Origin: JADHLK01 sp038131695
Lineage (GTDB): Bacteria > Pseudomonadota > Alphaproteobacteria > Puniceispirillales > Puniceispirillaceae
Length of the DNA: 41,282 nt
Assembly: GCA_038131695.1 (NCBI GenBank)
Contig: JAYPQA010000076.1
Coordinates: 1 to 41,282 of the forward strand
Direction of reading: 5' to 3'
In this document: in pieces, positions 27,762 through 36,934 of the stretch
How the letters are laid out: each line of letters begins with the position of its first letter
Numbering within the stretch: position 1 is the stretch's first letter
The notes under the pieces: generated by a model
Told to the model about the DNA's origin: nothing
What the model saw: only the letters and a program-made list of their open reading frames with translations
Database searches by the model: none
Translations under genes and position numbers: made by a program

Positions 27762-27918
27762 CTTGAAAAATGCCTGTCCTTGTCTGGTTTGCCTCAACTG
27801 GTCTGGCCTTTGCATAGACTGCCCAAAACCCATAGCAAAACGGCACCCGTGCTCGAAAACTTCAAGGACGGATGGAACCCGTTAGGTCTGGCAATCAAAA
27901 ATGCCGAAAATCTGGGCC

Positions 27919-27948
27919 CTTATTGGCCTTTTTGTCCTTTTATGTCAA
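27919..27948 (-). promoter_or_regulatory. candidate sigma70-type promoter for ffh-rpsP-rimM-trmD-rplS
   Basis: On the minus strand a perfect TTGACA (27948-27943) is followed after 18 bases by AATAAG (27924-27919), which matches TATAAT at 4 of 6 positions. The expected transcript start is about 150 bp upstream of the ffh ATG, in the 227-bp spacer divergent from the ydcF-like gene. Nothing else in that spacer looks like a gene. Confidence 0.5.
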
Positions 27949-27988
27949 GTATAAAGCAGTTGGGCGCAGGACAGAAAAGAGGGAGGCC

Positions 27989-28751
27989 ATGTTTTTTTTC
28001 CTGTCAAAGACGGTTGGGCTGCTGGCCCAGCCGATCCTGCATCCGCTGCTTTTGGTCTTGCTGGGCCTTGTTCTTGGCTGGCTGGGCTGGCGCAGCTGGC
28101 GGCGCGGGCTTCTCATCACGGCCTTTTGTCTGACAGTGATTTACAGCTGGCTGCCGGTGGCCCAGCTGGTTATCCGGCCGCTGGAAAATGCCTATCCAGC
28201 CCCGACCGCTGAGCAGGTTCGCCAAGCCAGCGGGATAATTGTCCTGGGCGGCTTTGCCCAATCAGGCTTGCTGCCGGCAGAACGCGGGGCCGGGCAGCTG
28301 GGCGGGGCAGCAGAAAGGCTGGTTGAAGCGGTTGGGCTGGCGCGGATATACCCTCAAAAACCGGTTATTTTTTCGGGTTTTTCCGGGGCCTTGCTGCCAA
28401 AAGGCTGGGATGAGGCCCGCACAACGCGCTATTTTCTGGACCGGCTGGGGGCCGGGATGGATCAGATCAGGCTGGAAAACCGGGCGCGCAATACGGCTGA
28501 AAATGCCCGCTTCAGCCTGGAGATGGCGCAGCCGGACGCTACAGATAGCTGGCTGTTGGTCACCTCTGCTGCCCATGTGCCGCGCGCGCCATGGCCAGCT
28601 CGCGGCAGCAGGCTGGCCGCAGATGATTGCCTATCCGGTCGATTACCAGACCCGGCCAGCCGGGCTGGATTGGGGTTTCAATCCAGCTGCCGGATTTGCC
28701 ATCCTTCATTCTGCTTTCCATGAATATATCGGGCTGGCCCGTATTGGCTGA
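27989..28751 (+). CDS. YdcF/ElyC-like DUF218 membrane protein, one frameshift in this sequence
   Basis: The N terminus MFFFLSKTVGLLAQPILHPL is followed by two predicted membrane segments (about 18-33 and 41-57). A soluble DUF218 domain comes next: GIIVLGGFAQ, AERLVEAVGLARIYPQKPV, IFSGFSGALLPKG, ENRARNTAENA and SWLLVTSAAHVPRA. Members such as ElyC act in envelope or lipid-carrier metabolism, but the exact role is not known here. The frame changes near 28590, after AAHVPRA, and the end GWPQMIAYPVDYQTRPAGL to HEYIGLARIG resumes in another frame. GGGAGG precedes the ATG at 27989. It converges with ftsY across 62 bp. Confidence 0.85.
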
Positions 28752-28808
28752 CCGGCAGGATTTAAGCGCGCCGCCCGCCGCGACGCTTCTGATCAGGCCC
28801 AAGTCAAA

Positions 28809-28828
28809 CCGGATCAGGCCGGATCAAG
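28809..28828. repeat. two-copy 10-bp repeat spanning the ftsY stop codon
   Basis: ccggatcagg and ccggatcaag are adjacent at 28809-28828. The ftsY stop (28814-28816) lies within the first copy and the last FtsY codons within the second. A further related ggatcagg-like stretch lies just outside at about 28792. Two copies of 10 bp could arise by chance; I list it because it matches a pattern seen at other gene ends here. Confidence 0.5.
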
Positions 28829-29740
28829 CCCGACCAGCGCGCGGGCATATTCGCTGGCGTTGAAATCCTGCAAATCCTCGGCGGCCTCGCCCACCCCGAC
28901 CAGATGCAGCGGCAGGCCAAATTCGCGGGCCAGCGCCACCACGACCCCGCCCTTGGCAGACCCGTCCAGCTTGGTGATGATGAGACCGGTTATCCCGGCG
29001 GTTTCCTGAAAAATCCGCAGCTGGGCCAGCGCATTCTGGCCAACCGTGCCATCCAGAACCAGCACCCGGTCATGCGGGGCCTCGGCATCCAGCTTGCCCA
29101 GCACCCGGATAATCTTGGCCAGCTCATCCATCAGCTCCGTGCGATTCTGCAAGCGGCCTGCGGTATCAATGATCAGGATATCGGCCTGTTCGCCTTGCGC
29201 CTTTTCCAATGCCTGATAGGCAAGGGCCGCCGCATCGCCGCCGCGCTCACCGGCCACCACCTCAACCCCGCTGCGCGCGCCCCAGCGATCCAGCTGCTCA
29301 ATCGCGGCTGCCCGGAAGGTGTCGGCAGCGGCCAGTATCACCTTTTTGCCCTGCCCGGCATAGCGGGCCGCCAGCTTGCCTGCTGTCGTTGTCTTGCCAG
29401 AGCCGTTCACCCCGGCCAGCAGGATTACATGCGGGCGGGCGGGCGAAATTTCCAGCGACGCTTCTGAGGCCGCCAATATATCGGTCAAGCTCTCAGCCAG
29501 CGCCGCGCGCAGCTGGTCCGCATCAACCGGCCCGCTCCATTTGCGGCTGCGCAGCGACTCAGCAATTTCGGTTGCCGCCTGCACCCCCAGATCAGCCGTG
29601 ATCAGCGCGTCCTCCAGCTCCTCAATCGAGCCGGCATCAATTTTCGGCTTGCCAAACAGACCGGAAATGCCGGACAGGCTGGCGGTCACCGCATCAGAGG
29701 ATTTTTTCAAACCCGAGGTGAGTTTTTTCAGCCAGCTCAT
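28814..29740 (-). CDS. ftsY: signal recognition particle receptor FtsY
   Basis: Intact 308-residue SRP receptor GTPase that docks the SRP-ribosome complex at the membrane. It has an NG domain only; the long acidic A domain of Escherichia coli FtsY is missing, as in many Alphaproteobacteria. Motifs: LLAGVNGSGKTTTAGKLA (P-loop), AADTFRAAAIEQL, RGGDAAALAYQAL, IIDTAGRLQN, TKLDGSAKGGVVVAL and VGVGEAAEDLQDF. The start codon overlaps the mtaB stop by 4 bp, so translation is probably coupled. Its partner ffh lies about 1 kb away in a separate operon on the same strand. Confidence 0.97.
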   Translation of the reverse strand: MSWLKKLTSGLKKSSDAVTASLSGISGLFGKPKIDAGSIEELEDALITADLGVQAATEIAESLRSRKWSGPVDADQLRAALAESLTDILAASEASLEISPARPHVILLAGVNGSGKTTTAGKLAARYAGQGKKVILAAADTFRAAAIEQLDRWGARSGVEVVAGERGGDAAALAYQALEKAQGEQADILIIDTAGRLQNRTELMDELAKIIRVLGKLDAEAPHDRVLVLDGTVGQNALAQLRIFQETAGITGLIITKLDGSAKGGVVVALAREFGLPLHLVGVGEAAEDLQDFNASEYARALVGLDPA

Positions 29741-31005
29741 GACACCACCACTGCTGTAACGCCCTCATCTTCGGCCGTGCGAATTTCCACCGGCAGCAAG
29801 GCCCCGGCAGAAACGCGCCCGGCACCGGTCAGCGTAACCTTTGCATAGCCGGGCAGATAGCCTTGCTGGCCCCGCTCGACCAGCATCATCTGTTGATCAC
29901 CGATCAGCGAGCGGTGATAGTGGCGGCGCTGGCGCGCGCCCAGCTGGCGCAGGTCAGCCGTGCGCTGTTTGATCAGCTGCGGCGGCAGTTGCGGCAGGCG
30001 GGCCGCCGGTGTTCCCTCGCGCGGGGAATAGCTGAAAATATGCAGATGCGTCAGCCCGGCCTGCTCGATCAGGGACAGGCTGTTCTGATGCGCTGACTCT
30101 GTCTCGGTCGGAAAGCCTGCGATCATATCAGCCCCGAATACCACGCCCGGGCGGCGACGGCGCGCCTCTTCACAAAAGCGCAGCACATCACGGGCCAGAT
30201 GTCGCCTTTTCATCCGTTTCAGGATCAGATCATCGCCATGCTGGACAGACAGATGCAGATGCGGCATCAGCCTTTCTTCTTCAGCCAGCACCGCCATCAG
30301 CTCGGCATCCGGCTCAGCCGGATCGATGGAGGAGAGGCGCAAGCGCGGCAAGTCCGGCACTTCGGCCAAAATCTGGCGCACCAGACGGCCCAGCCTTGGC
30401 CGACCCGGCAAATCCTGGCCCCAGCTGGTCAAATCCACGCCGCTCAGCACGATTTCAGCCGTGCCGCCCGCAACCAGCGCGCGCACCTGATCAATCACTG
30501 CCCCTGCCCCGACCGAACGCGACGGGCCGCGGCCATAGGGGATAATACAAAAGGTGCAGCGATGATCACAACCCTGCTGAACCTGCAAAAAGGCCCGCGT
30601 ATGGCCTTCAAACCCATCCATCAGATGGCTGGCTACCTCTGCTATATCGGCAATATCACTGACCTGGCGGGCAGGCAACAAGCCATCTGCCAGCTGCTGC
30701 CAGCTGGCCGCCTGCAGCTTGTCATGATTGCCCAGAACCTGATCCACCTCTGGCATATCTGCCCAGTCCTGCGGGGCTATCTGGGCGGCACAGCCGGTTA
30801 CCAGAATCACCGCACCGGGTTGCTGGCGGCGCAGCTGGCGGATTTTCTGGCGCGCCTGTTTTTCCGCCTGGGCGGTGACCGCACAGGTATTGACAATGAT
30901 CGCATTGGTCAGCCCGGCCGCATCCGCATGGCGGCGCATCACCTCTGATTCCCAGATATTGAGCCGGCAGCCAAAGGTTTCTATCTGGGCGCGGTTACCG
31001 GCCAT
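29737..31005 (-). CDS. mtaB: tRNA threonylcarbamoyladenosine methylthiotransferase (MtaB-type radical SAM enzyme)
   Basis: Intact 422-residue MiaB-family enzyme. The N-terminal UPF0004 domain has its three cluster cysteines C13 (ETFGCRLN), C41 (VNTCAVT) and C72 (TGCAAQ). The radical SAM motif is C146, C150, C153 in GCDHRCTFCIIPYGRGPSRS. A TRAM-like C-terminal domain follows. ETFGCRLN and NTCAVTAQAEKQARQ are typical of MtaB rather than MiaB or RimO, so it should convert t6A37 to ms2t6A37 in tRNA. The ATG at 31005 overlaps the dapF end by 11 bp; an upstream ATG at 31026 is possible. Its stop overlaps the ftsY start. Confidence 0.92.
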   Translation of the reverse strand: MAGNRAQIETFGCRLNIWESEVMRRHADAAGLTNAIIVNTCAVTAQAEKQARQKIRQLRRQQPGAVILVTGCAAQIAPQDWADMPEVDQVLGNHDKLQAASWQQLADGLLPARQVSDIADIAEVASHLMDGFEGHTRAFLQVQQGCDHRCTFCIIPYGRGPSRSVGAGAVIDQVRALVAGGTAEIVLSGVDLTSWGQDLPGRPRLGRLVRQILAEVPDLPRLRLSSIDPAEPDAELMAVLAEEERLMPHLHLSVQHGDDLILKRMKRRHLARDVLRFCEEARRRRPGVVFGADMIAGFPTETESAHQNSLSLIEQAGLTHLHIFSYSPREGTPAARLPQLPPQLIKQRTADLRQLGARQRRHYHRSLIGDQQMMLVERGQQGYLPGYAKVTLTGAGRVSAGALLPVEIRTAEDEGVTAVVVS

Positions 31006-31846
31006 TACCCGGCCCCTCAACAGCATAGCGGGCCGCCAGCCCGCCTTCCAGATGGCCGCGCGAGACCAGCTCGGACGGGCCGGTCATAATCACCCGGTCC
31101 CCATCTGTCCATTCCAGCCCCAGCACCCCGCCATCCAGCACCAGCTCAGCCTGCCGCCCGGCCAGCCCGGCGCGCACCGCCGCAACCGCTGTCGCACAGG
31201 CCCCGGACCCACAGGCGCGGGTGATGCCGGCCCCGCGTTCCCAAACCCGCATCCGAATCCGATCCGGGGCGATAATATGGGCAAATTCAATATTTGCCCG
31301 CCCGGGAAACAGCGGGTCCTGTTCCAGCTGCGGGCCCAATTCGGCGATATTGACGGCTTCGGCATCGTCAACAAACAAGACCGCGTGCGGATTGCCCATC
31401 GATACACAGATAGCCGGAACCGGAGCAGCAGCCAGCGGCACTGCGCTTGTATCCATCTCGCGGCTGAGCGGAATATCCTGCCAGCCAAACCGCGGAGGGC
31501 CCATATCAACGCTGATCTGATCGCCCGCACGCCAGGCGGTGAGCAGGCCGGAAACCGTCTCTATGGCAATCTGATCGCGGCCGGTCTCTGTCATCAGCAA
31601 ATCAGCCACACAGCGCGTGCCATTGCCGCAGGCCCCGGCCGGGCTGCCATCAGCATTGATCATTTCCAGAAACAGATCGCCGGTGTCAGCGGGCGGGCGC
31701 AAAACCATAATCTGGTCACAGCCGATGCCGGTGCGGCGATCCGCCAGGGCCGCGGCCAGCTGCGGGCTGAGCGGGCCGGATTGCCGGCGCGCATCCAGCA
31801 CCACAAAATCATTTCCCAGACCGTGCATTTTGAAAAATTCTGTCAT
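30995..31846 (-). CDS. dapF: diaminopimelate epimerase
   Basis: Intact 283-residue PLP-independent epimerase that makes meso-diaminopimelate for peptidoglycan and lysine. The start MTEFFKMHGLGNDFVVLDAR is canonical. The two catalytic cysteines are C73 (GACGNGTRCVAD) and C212 (ACGSGACATAVAA). MGNPHAVLFVDD is also typical. The frame is open 12 codons further upstream but only the 31846 ATG fits the family. It lies 52 bp after xthA and overlaps mtaB. A dapC-like gene lies at the head of the same gene run, so two late DAP steps may be co-expressed. Confidence 0.96.
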   Translation of the reverse strand: MTEFFKMHGLGNDFVVLDARRQSGPLSPQLAAALADRRTGIGCDQIMVLRPPADTGDLFLEMINADGSPAGACGNGTRCVADLLMTETGRDQIAIETVSGLLTAWRAGDQISVDMGPPRFGWQDIPLSREMDTSAVPLAAAPVPAICVSMGNPHAVLFVDDAEAVNIAELGPQLEQDPLFPGRANIEFAHIIAPDRIRMRVWERGAGITRACGSGACATAVAAVRAGLAGRQAELVLDGGVLGLEWTDGDRVIMTGPSELVSRGHLEGGLAARYAVEGPGNGR

Positions 31847-31898
31847 GCGCCCAGATATAGCTTTTCCAGGGCTGAAAAACAAACCGATTGTCGGGGCC

Positions 31899-32684
31899 TC
31901 ACATATTCAAGGTGACCGAGACCGGCACATGATCAGACGGTTTTTCCAGCCCGCGCGCCGGCTGGTAAATATCGGCCCCGGCAACATTGTCTTTCAAATC
32001 GCGGCTGACCCAGACATGATCCAGCCGTCTGCCGCGGTTGCTGGCCAGCCAGTCCCGCGCCCGGTAGGACCACCAGCTATATAAAACAGTCTCTGGCCCG
32101 AAATGGCCGCGCACCGCATCATGCCAGCCGCCCTGATCAATCAGGCCGAGCAGCTTTTCACGCTCAATATCAGTATGGCTGACGACATTGCGCAGCTGTT
32201 TTGTGGACCAGACATCCTCAGCCAGCGGGGCAATGTTCAAATCGCCCAGCAGCACAGATTTTTCCGGCCTTTCTGAGCGGAAATGCGCCCTCATCCCGTC
32301 CAGGAAATCCAGCTTGTGGCCAAATTTGTCATTCACCTGCCGATCCGGCACATCCCCGCCTGCCGGAACATAGAAATTATGCACCCGCACCCCATCCACA
32401 ACCGCGCTGATATGGCGGCAATCGGTGCGGCCGGCCCAATCCAGCATTTGAATATCGCTGAGCGGCCGGCGCGAGAGGATGGCAACCCCATTATAGGATT
32501 TCTCGCCCCTTATCGCCTGATGCGCCCAGCCAGCCTCAGCCAGCGCGGCAGCCGGAAAGTCACTGTCCTGAGCCTTGGTTTCCTGCAAGCAGAGCAGATC
32601 AGGCTGTAATTGGTTCAGCATATCTATGACCAACCTCAGGCGCAAACGCACTGAATTGATATTCCAGCTGGTGATTTTCAGCAC
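31899..32684 (-). CDS. xthA: exodeoxyribonuclease III (AP endonuclease)
   Basis: Intact 261-residue Mg-dependent AP endonuclease of base excision repair. Motifs: ITSWNINSVR, LLCLQETKAQD with catalytic E35, SYNGVAILSR, the GDLNIAP metal loop, YSWWSYR and the C-terminal SDHVPV with the catalytic His. The start is a GTG at 32684, three bases after the lolA stop; LKITSWN follows directly, so no other start is possible without losing the first strand. Position between lolA and dapF gives no special hint of role. Confidence 0.95.
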   Translation of the reverse strand: MLKITSWNINSVRLRLRLVIDMLNQLQPDLLCLQETKAQDSDFPAAALAEAGWAHQAIRGEKSYNGVAILSRRPLSDIQMLDWAGRTDCRHISAVVDGVRVHNFYVPAGGDVPDRQVNDKFGHKLDFLDGMRAHFRSERPEKSVLLGDLNIAPLAEDVWSTKQLRNVVSHTDIEREKLLGLIDQGGWHDAVRGHFGPETVLYSWWSYRARDWLASNRGRRLDHVWVSRDLKDNVAGADIYQPARGLEKPSDHVPVSVTLNM

Positions 32685-32687
32685 GGC

Positions 32688-33281
32688 CTAATCCTCATCC
32701 TCGCGATATTCCGGGGCAATGAAATTATCTATTTTCATCGGCAGGTTAAACCGGACATTCTGCAGGGTCACCATGGTCTTGACCCCGACAGCATCTGTCA
32801 CAATCCAGCGGCGCAGCCGGAAATTCGGCAATTCAAATTCCAGCAATAATTCGCCAGCTGCCTCACCGGTCTGGCGCGAGAGGGTTATCTGGGCAATGCC
32901 ATCTGCCTCAGCGATACGGGTTTCAAAATCATCGCCGCGCAGGGAAATCTGTTTTTGCAGCAGCGGGGCCAGCGGGGTCTGGCGCACCGGATAGCTGCTG
33001 ACCTGGCGTGCCTGCTTGTCATCCACATGCAGCCAGAGCGGTGTTGCGACCAGCGATAATTGCACGGAATCCTCATAATCAATGCGCATCCGGTTGGGAC
33101 GGCGCAGATAGAGCTTGCCGGAGATCGCCGTTCCATCCGAGGAAATTTGCACAAAATCAGCCTGCAGGGTAGAGAAATCCATCAGGGCCTGTTCGGCCCG
33201 GCTGACCAGATCAGCCAGCCCGGGGCCGGACCAGACCAGCAGCCCCAGCCAAAGCAAAAAGCGCGTGATTGTCCTAGTCAT
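32688..33281 (-). CDS. lolA: outer membrane lipoprotein carrier protein LolA
   Basis: Intact 197-residue periplasmic chaperone that ferries lipoproteins from LolCDE to the outer membrane. A signal peptide is clear (about 1-23, ending PGLA before DLV). The mature part shows family marks: LMDFSTLQADFVQIS, GKLYLRRPNRMRIDYED, VDDKQARQVSSYPV, and QISLRGDDFETRI. Its start overlaps the ftsK stop by 8 bp, and its own stop is 3 bp before xthA. I see no LolB gene nearby. Confidence 0.92.
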   Translation of the reverse strand: MTRTITRFLLWLGLLVWSGPGLADLVSRAEQALMDFSTLQADFVQISSDGTAISGKLYLRRPNRMRIDYEDSVQLSLVATPLWLHVDDKQARQVSSYPVRQTPLAPLLQKQISLRGDDFETRIAEADGIAQITLSRQTGEAAGELLLEFELPNFRLRRWIVTDAVGVKTMVTLQNVRFNLPMKIDNFIAPEYREDED

Positions 33282-35591
33282 CCTGTATCAATACCTCACG
33301 CTTGCCGACATGGTTTGCCTGGCTGATAACCCCGGCCTGTTCCATTTCCTCTATCAGGGTCGCGGCCCGATTATAGCCTATTTTCAGATGCCGTTGCACA
33401 AAACTTGTTGAAGCGCGCTGCTCACGGACCACCAGCTGGACCGCCTGATCATAGAGGCTGTCGCCGGTTGGCAAGGCCTGTCCGCCTGCGCCGCCCGCCA
33501 GATCACCACCTTCTTCTGCCTCTTCGGTGACCTGTTCATCATATTCCGGCTCACCCTGGGCGCGCAGGAAATTGGCCACCAGCTCCACCTCGCTGTCATC
33601 AACAAACGGGCCATGCACCCGCATAATGCGCCCGCCCCCTTCCATATAGAGCATATCGCCGCGCCCCAGCAGCTGTTCGGCCCCTTGCTCATTCAGGATG
33701 GTGCGGCTGTCAATGCGCGAGGTGACCTGAAAGGAGATGCGGGTGGGAAAATTGGCCTTGATCGTGCCGGTGATCACATCGCCCGACGGGCGCTGGGTGG
33801 CCATGATGACATGGATACCGGCGGCGCGGGCCATCTGGGCAAGGCGCTGGACGGCCGCCTCAATTTCCTTGCCCGCGACCATCATCAGATCGGCCACCTC
33901 ATCTATCACCACCACAATATAGGGCAGCGGGGCCAGATCCAGAATTTCCTCTTCAAAGATCGGCTTGCCGGTTTCCTCATCAAAGCCGGTTTGCACCCGC
34001 CGGTTCAGCACCTCACCCTTGGCGCGTGCCTCTGCCAGACGCTGGTTATAGCCGGTGATATTGCGCACCCCCAGCTTGGCCAGATTGCGATAGCGGCTTT
34101 CCATCTCGCGCACCGCCCATTTCAGCGCCATCACCGCCTTGGCCGGCTCAGTCACCACCGGCGTCAGCAAATGCGGTATGCCGTCATAGACCGACAATTC
34201 CAGCATTTTCGGATCAATCATTATCAACCGGCAGGTTTCGGCGTATGGCGATAGAGCAGCGAGAGAATCATCGCATTAATGCCCACCGACTTGCCGGAGC
34301 CGGTTGTGCCAGCGACCAGCAAATGCGGCATACGGGCCAGATCAACAATCACCGGGCCGCCGGCAATATCCTTGCCCAGCGAGACCGGCAAATCGCCCTT
34401 GTGATCCGTCCAGCCTGTATCTTCCAGCAATTCGCGCAGCAGCACCGTCTGGCGATCCGCATTGGGCAGCTCTATGCCAATCACATTCTGGCCCGGCACC
34501 ACGGCAACCCGCACTGCCATCGCCGACATGGAGCGGGCAATATCATCGGCCAGCGCGATCACCCGCTGGGATTTGGTGCCCGGCGCGGGTTCCAGATCAT
34601 AGCGGGTAACCACCGGCCCGAAACGGGCATCTGTAATCTCTCCTTGAATGCGAAAATCAGCCAGCACCTTTTCCAGCTCAGCTGCATTGGCATCCAGAAC
34701 CGATTGCGCCGGGCCGCGGGCCGCTTTGCCCGCCGCCTTCAGCAGGCCCGTCTCTGGCAGGCGGAAACCCTGGCGGCTGTCAAAATCAAAGCTCTTTTGT
34801 GCGGTTTTGCCAGCCGGGCGGGATTTTTTGGCAGTCGCCGCCGCAGCTGCTTCGCCCATCAGCTGGGGTTCCCGGCGCGGCTGTTTCTTGCGGGCCTTCT
34901 TTTTCGCAGCCTTTGCCGGTTTCTGATCCGGCTCTGGCTGCGCGCGGCCCTTGCGGGCGACCAGACCCGCCGCCAGCAGCTGAAATGGCTTTGCGGCCCG
35001 CGCAAAAAGACCCCGCAGCAAGACCCATTCCGACCGGCTGAAGGCCGAGGCCCAGAGATAAAGGGCCAGCCCAGCCAGACAAAAGACCAGCCCCAACAGC
35101 CGATCAGGCGGCAGCAATGGCAGCAGCACCAGACTGTCCGTGAGCGGCAGGAACATTGAAATCGTCCAATGGCCGATAACGCCCGGCAAATTGGCACCAA
35201 AAGAGCTGGCCAGACCCGCCATGCCAGTGGCCAGCCACCAGATCGAAACCGGCCAGGCCAAAAGCCGCAAGCGCCAGCTGCTGACCGGGCGGTGACGCAA
35301 GAGCGACCAGCCCCAGATCACCAGCGTCAGCGCGATCAGCAAGCTGGCCAGCCCCACCCATTGCAGCAGCTGGGCAGCGATTTCCGCCCCCGGAGCCCCC
35401 AGCCAATTCTGCACCGGCCCGTCCGAGCTGGCATGGCTGGAAGGGTCTGAATCGCGCGCGGTCAGCAGAATAACCGACAGCAGCCCCCCGCCAGCCAGCA
35501 CGGCCAGCCCGACAAGCTCGGTCATCCGGCGCTTGAAAAACTGCACCAGCGCATCGGAAAAAAGCGGTCTTTTCGTATCCTGTTCTGCCAT
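33274..35591 (-). CDS. ftsK: DNA translocase FtsK, one frameshift in this sequence
   Basis: The septal DNA pump that aligns dif sites for XerCD. Four or more membrane segments lie in residues 25-185, then a Lys/Ala-rich linker (about 210-265). The RecA-like motor has Walker A GTTGSGKS at 428-435, IVVVIDEVADLMMVAGK and IMATQRPSGDVITG. The C-terminal winged-helix gamma domain reads STSFVQRHLKIGYNRAATL. The frame breaks at 34236-34238: HTPKTCRLIMIDPKMLEL needs one more A in an A run. The corrected length is 772 residues, typical for the class. The ATG at 35591 overlaps the upstream aminotransferase stop (TGATG). xerC lies elsewhere in this window. Confidence 0.95.
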
Positions 35592-36796
35592 CAGCCTGTC
35601 TGTTCCTGAAGCTGCTGCCAAAAGGGGGCAAGGCGATCCAGTGCCGCCGCTATTTGCGGATGATCCGCCACCAGAGCCGCGCGCACATAACCGGCCGCCG
35701 GATTCACCCCGTCCGAGACCACCCCCATACAGCTGCCGGGCATCACCCGCAAGCCGGTCTGCCGGTAAAGATCACGCGCAAAAGCCTGATCATCGCCGAC
35801 CGGCAGCCAGAGGAAAAACCCGCCCTTTGGCGGGACAATATCCAGGGCCCGGCTGGCCAGCGCAAAGGATTTGTCATAATGGGCGCGAATAGCGCTATTA
35901 TGGCGATCATCTGAATAGAGGGCCGCGGCCACGCTGAGCAACCCGTCCGGAACCAGCGCCAGCCCATTTGCCGCCAGCAGGCGATACGCCTCTATGATCC
36001 GTGCATCCCCGCAAAGAAAGCCGCCCCGCAGCCCGGCCGCATTGGATCGCTTGGACAGGGAATTCACCACCACCAGATTGGCCAGCGGCTCGGCATCCGG
36101 CCCGTCCATTTCGGCGGCGACCTCCAGCAGGCCATGCGGTTTTTCTGCGCGCCAGATATCAATATAGCATTCATCCATGACCAGCAGAAAATCATATTCA
36201 CGGGCCAGCTGGACAGCTCTCTCCAGCCAGGCGCGTCTGGCCAGCGTGCCTTGCGGGTTGCTGGGCGCGCACAGATAGACAATGACGGTGCGGGCCAGCA
36301 AATCCTGCGACAGCGCTTCCAGATCCGGCAGAAATCCGTTTTCAGCCAGCGCATTCAGATAGATAATCTCGCCCCCGCTGGCCAAGGCCCCGGTGCGCCA
36401 GGCCGGATAGAACGGGTTGGTCACCAGAGCCGCCGGGTTCGCCTTGGTTTCCTTTTTCAGCCAGCCCAGCATATGCAGCGGCTCACGCGTGCCGGGCACC
36501 GGCAGAATATGCCTGTCCGGGTCCAGCCGGGCGACCGCTGGGCGGCCAAAGCGGCGGGCAATATAACCATGCACAGCCTGGCGAAACTGGCCACTGCCAT
36601 CCGGTTTTGGATAGAATTGCCAGCCAGTGCGGCGATCTGCCAGAATTTCCTGCACAAATTCAGGCGGCGGCATTTGCGGCTCACCAATGGTTAGCAGCAT
36701 TTCCCCCAGCCCTTCCGGCGGTGTCAGGTCTGCCAGTAACCGGCGGGCCGCGATAAACATATTATCTTGGAAAATGGCAAAATCCGGGTTCAGCAT
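35591..36796 (-). CDS. dapC: class I/II PLP aminotransferase, probably succinyldiaminopimelate transaminase (DapC-like)
   Basis: Intact 401-residue fold-type I aminotransferase. Landmarks: LLTIGEPQMPPP, GWQFYPKPDGSGQFRQAV, VPGTREPLHML, TNPFYPAWRTGAL, CAPSNPQGTLA, VMDECYIDIW, and the PLP lysine K249 in NSLSKRSNAAGLRGGF. SLSKRSN followed by GLRxGF is characteristic of the DapC group; with dapF downstream in the same gene run, N-succinyl-diaminopimelate aminotransferase is the best guess. A wider aminotransferase role cannot be excluded. The ATG at 36796 begins MLNPDFAIFQ. It diverges from gmhB across 138 bp and is translationally coupled to ftsK. Confidence 0.85.
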   Translation of the reverse strand: MLNPDFAIFQDNMFIAARRLLADLTPPEGLGEMLLTIGEPQMPPPEFVQEILADRRTGWQFYPKPDGSGQFRQAVHGYIARRFGRPAVARLDPDRHILPVPGTREPLHMLGWLKKETKANPAALVTNPFYPAWRTGALASGGEIIYLNALAENGFLPDLEALSQDLLARTVIVYLCAPSNPQGTLARRAWLERAVQLAREYDFLLVMDECYIDIWRAEKPHGLLEVAAEMDGPDAEPLANLVVVNSLSKRSNAAGLRGGFLCGDARIIEAYRLLAANGLALVPDGLLSVAAALYSDDRHNSAIRAHYDKSFALASRALDIVPPKGGFFLWLPVGDDQAFARDLYRQTGLRVMPGSCMGVVSDGVNPAAGYVRAALVADHPQIAAALDRLAPFWQQLQEQTG

Positions 36797-36934
36797 ATTT
36801 ATGATTGCTTCTTCTCTGGGCGACACGGCACACTGGCAGACAGGAAAAGCCTCTGGCACAGTGACCCGCAGTCTAATACAAGAGCGGAATCAGGGCAACA
36901 AATCGCTGTTTTTGAACAAGGAAGAAATCTGCTG

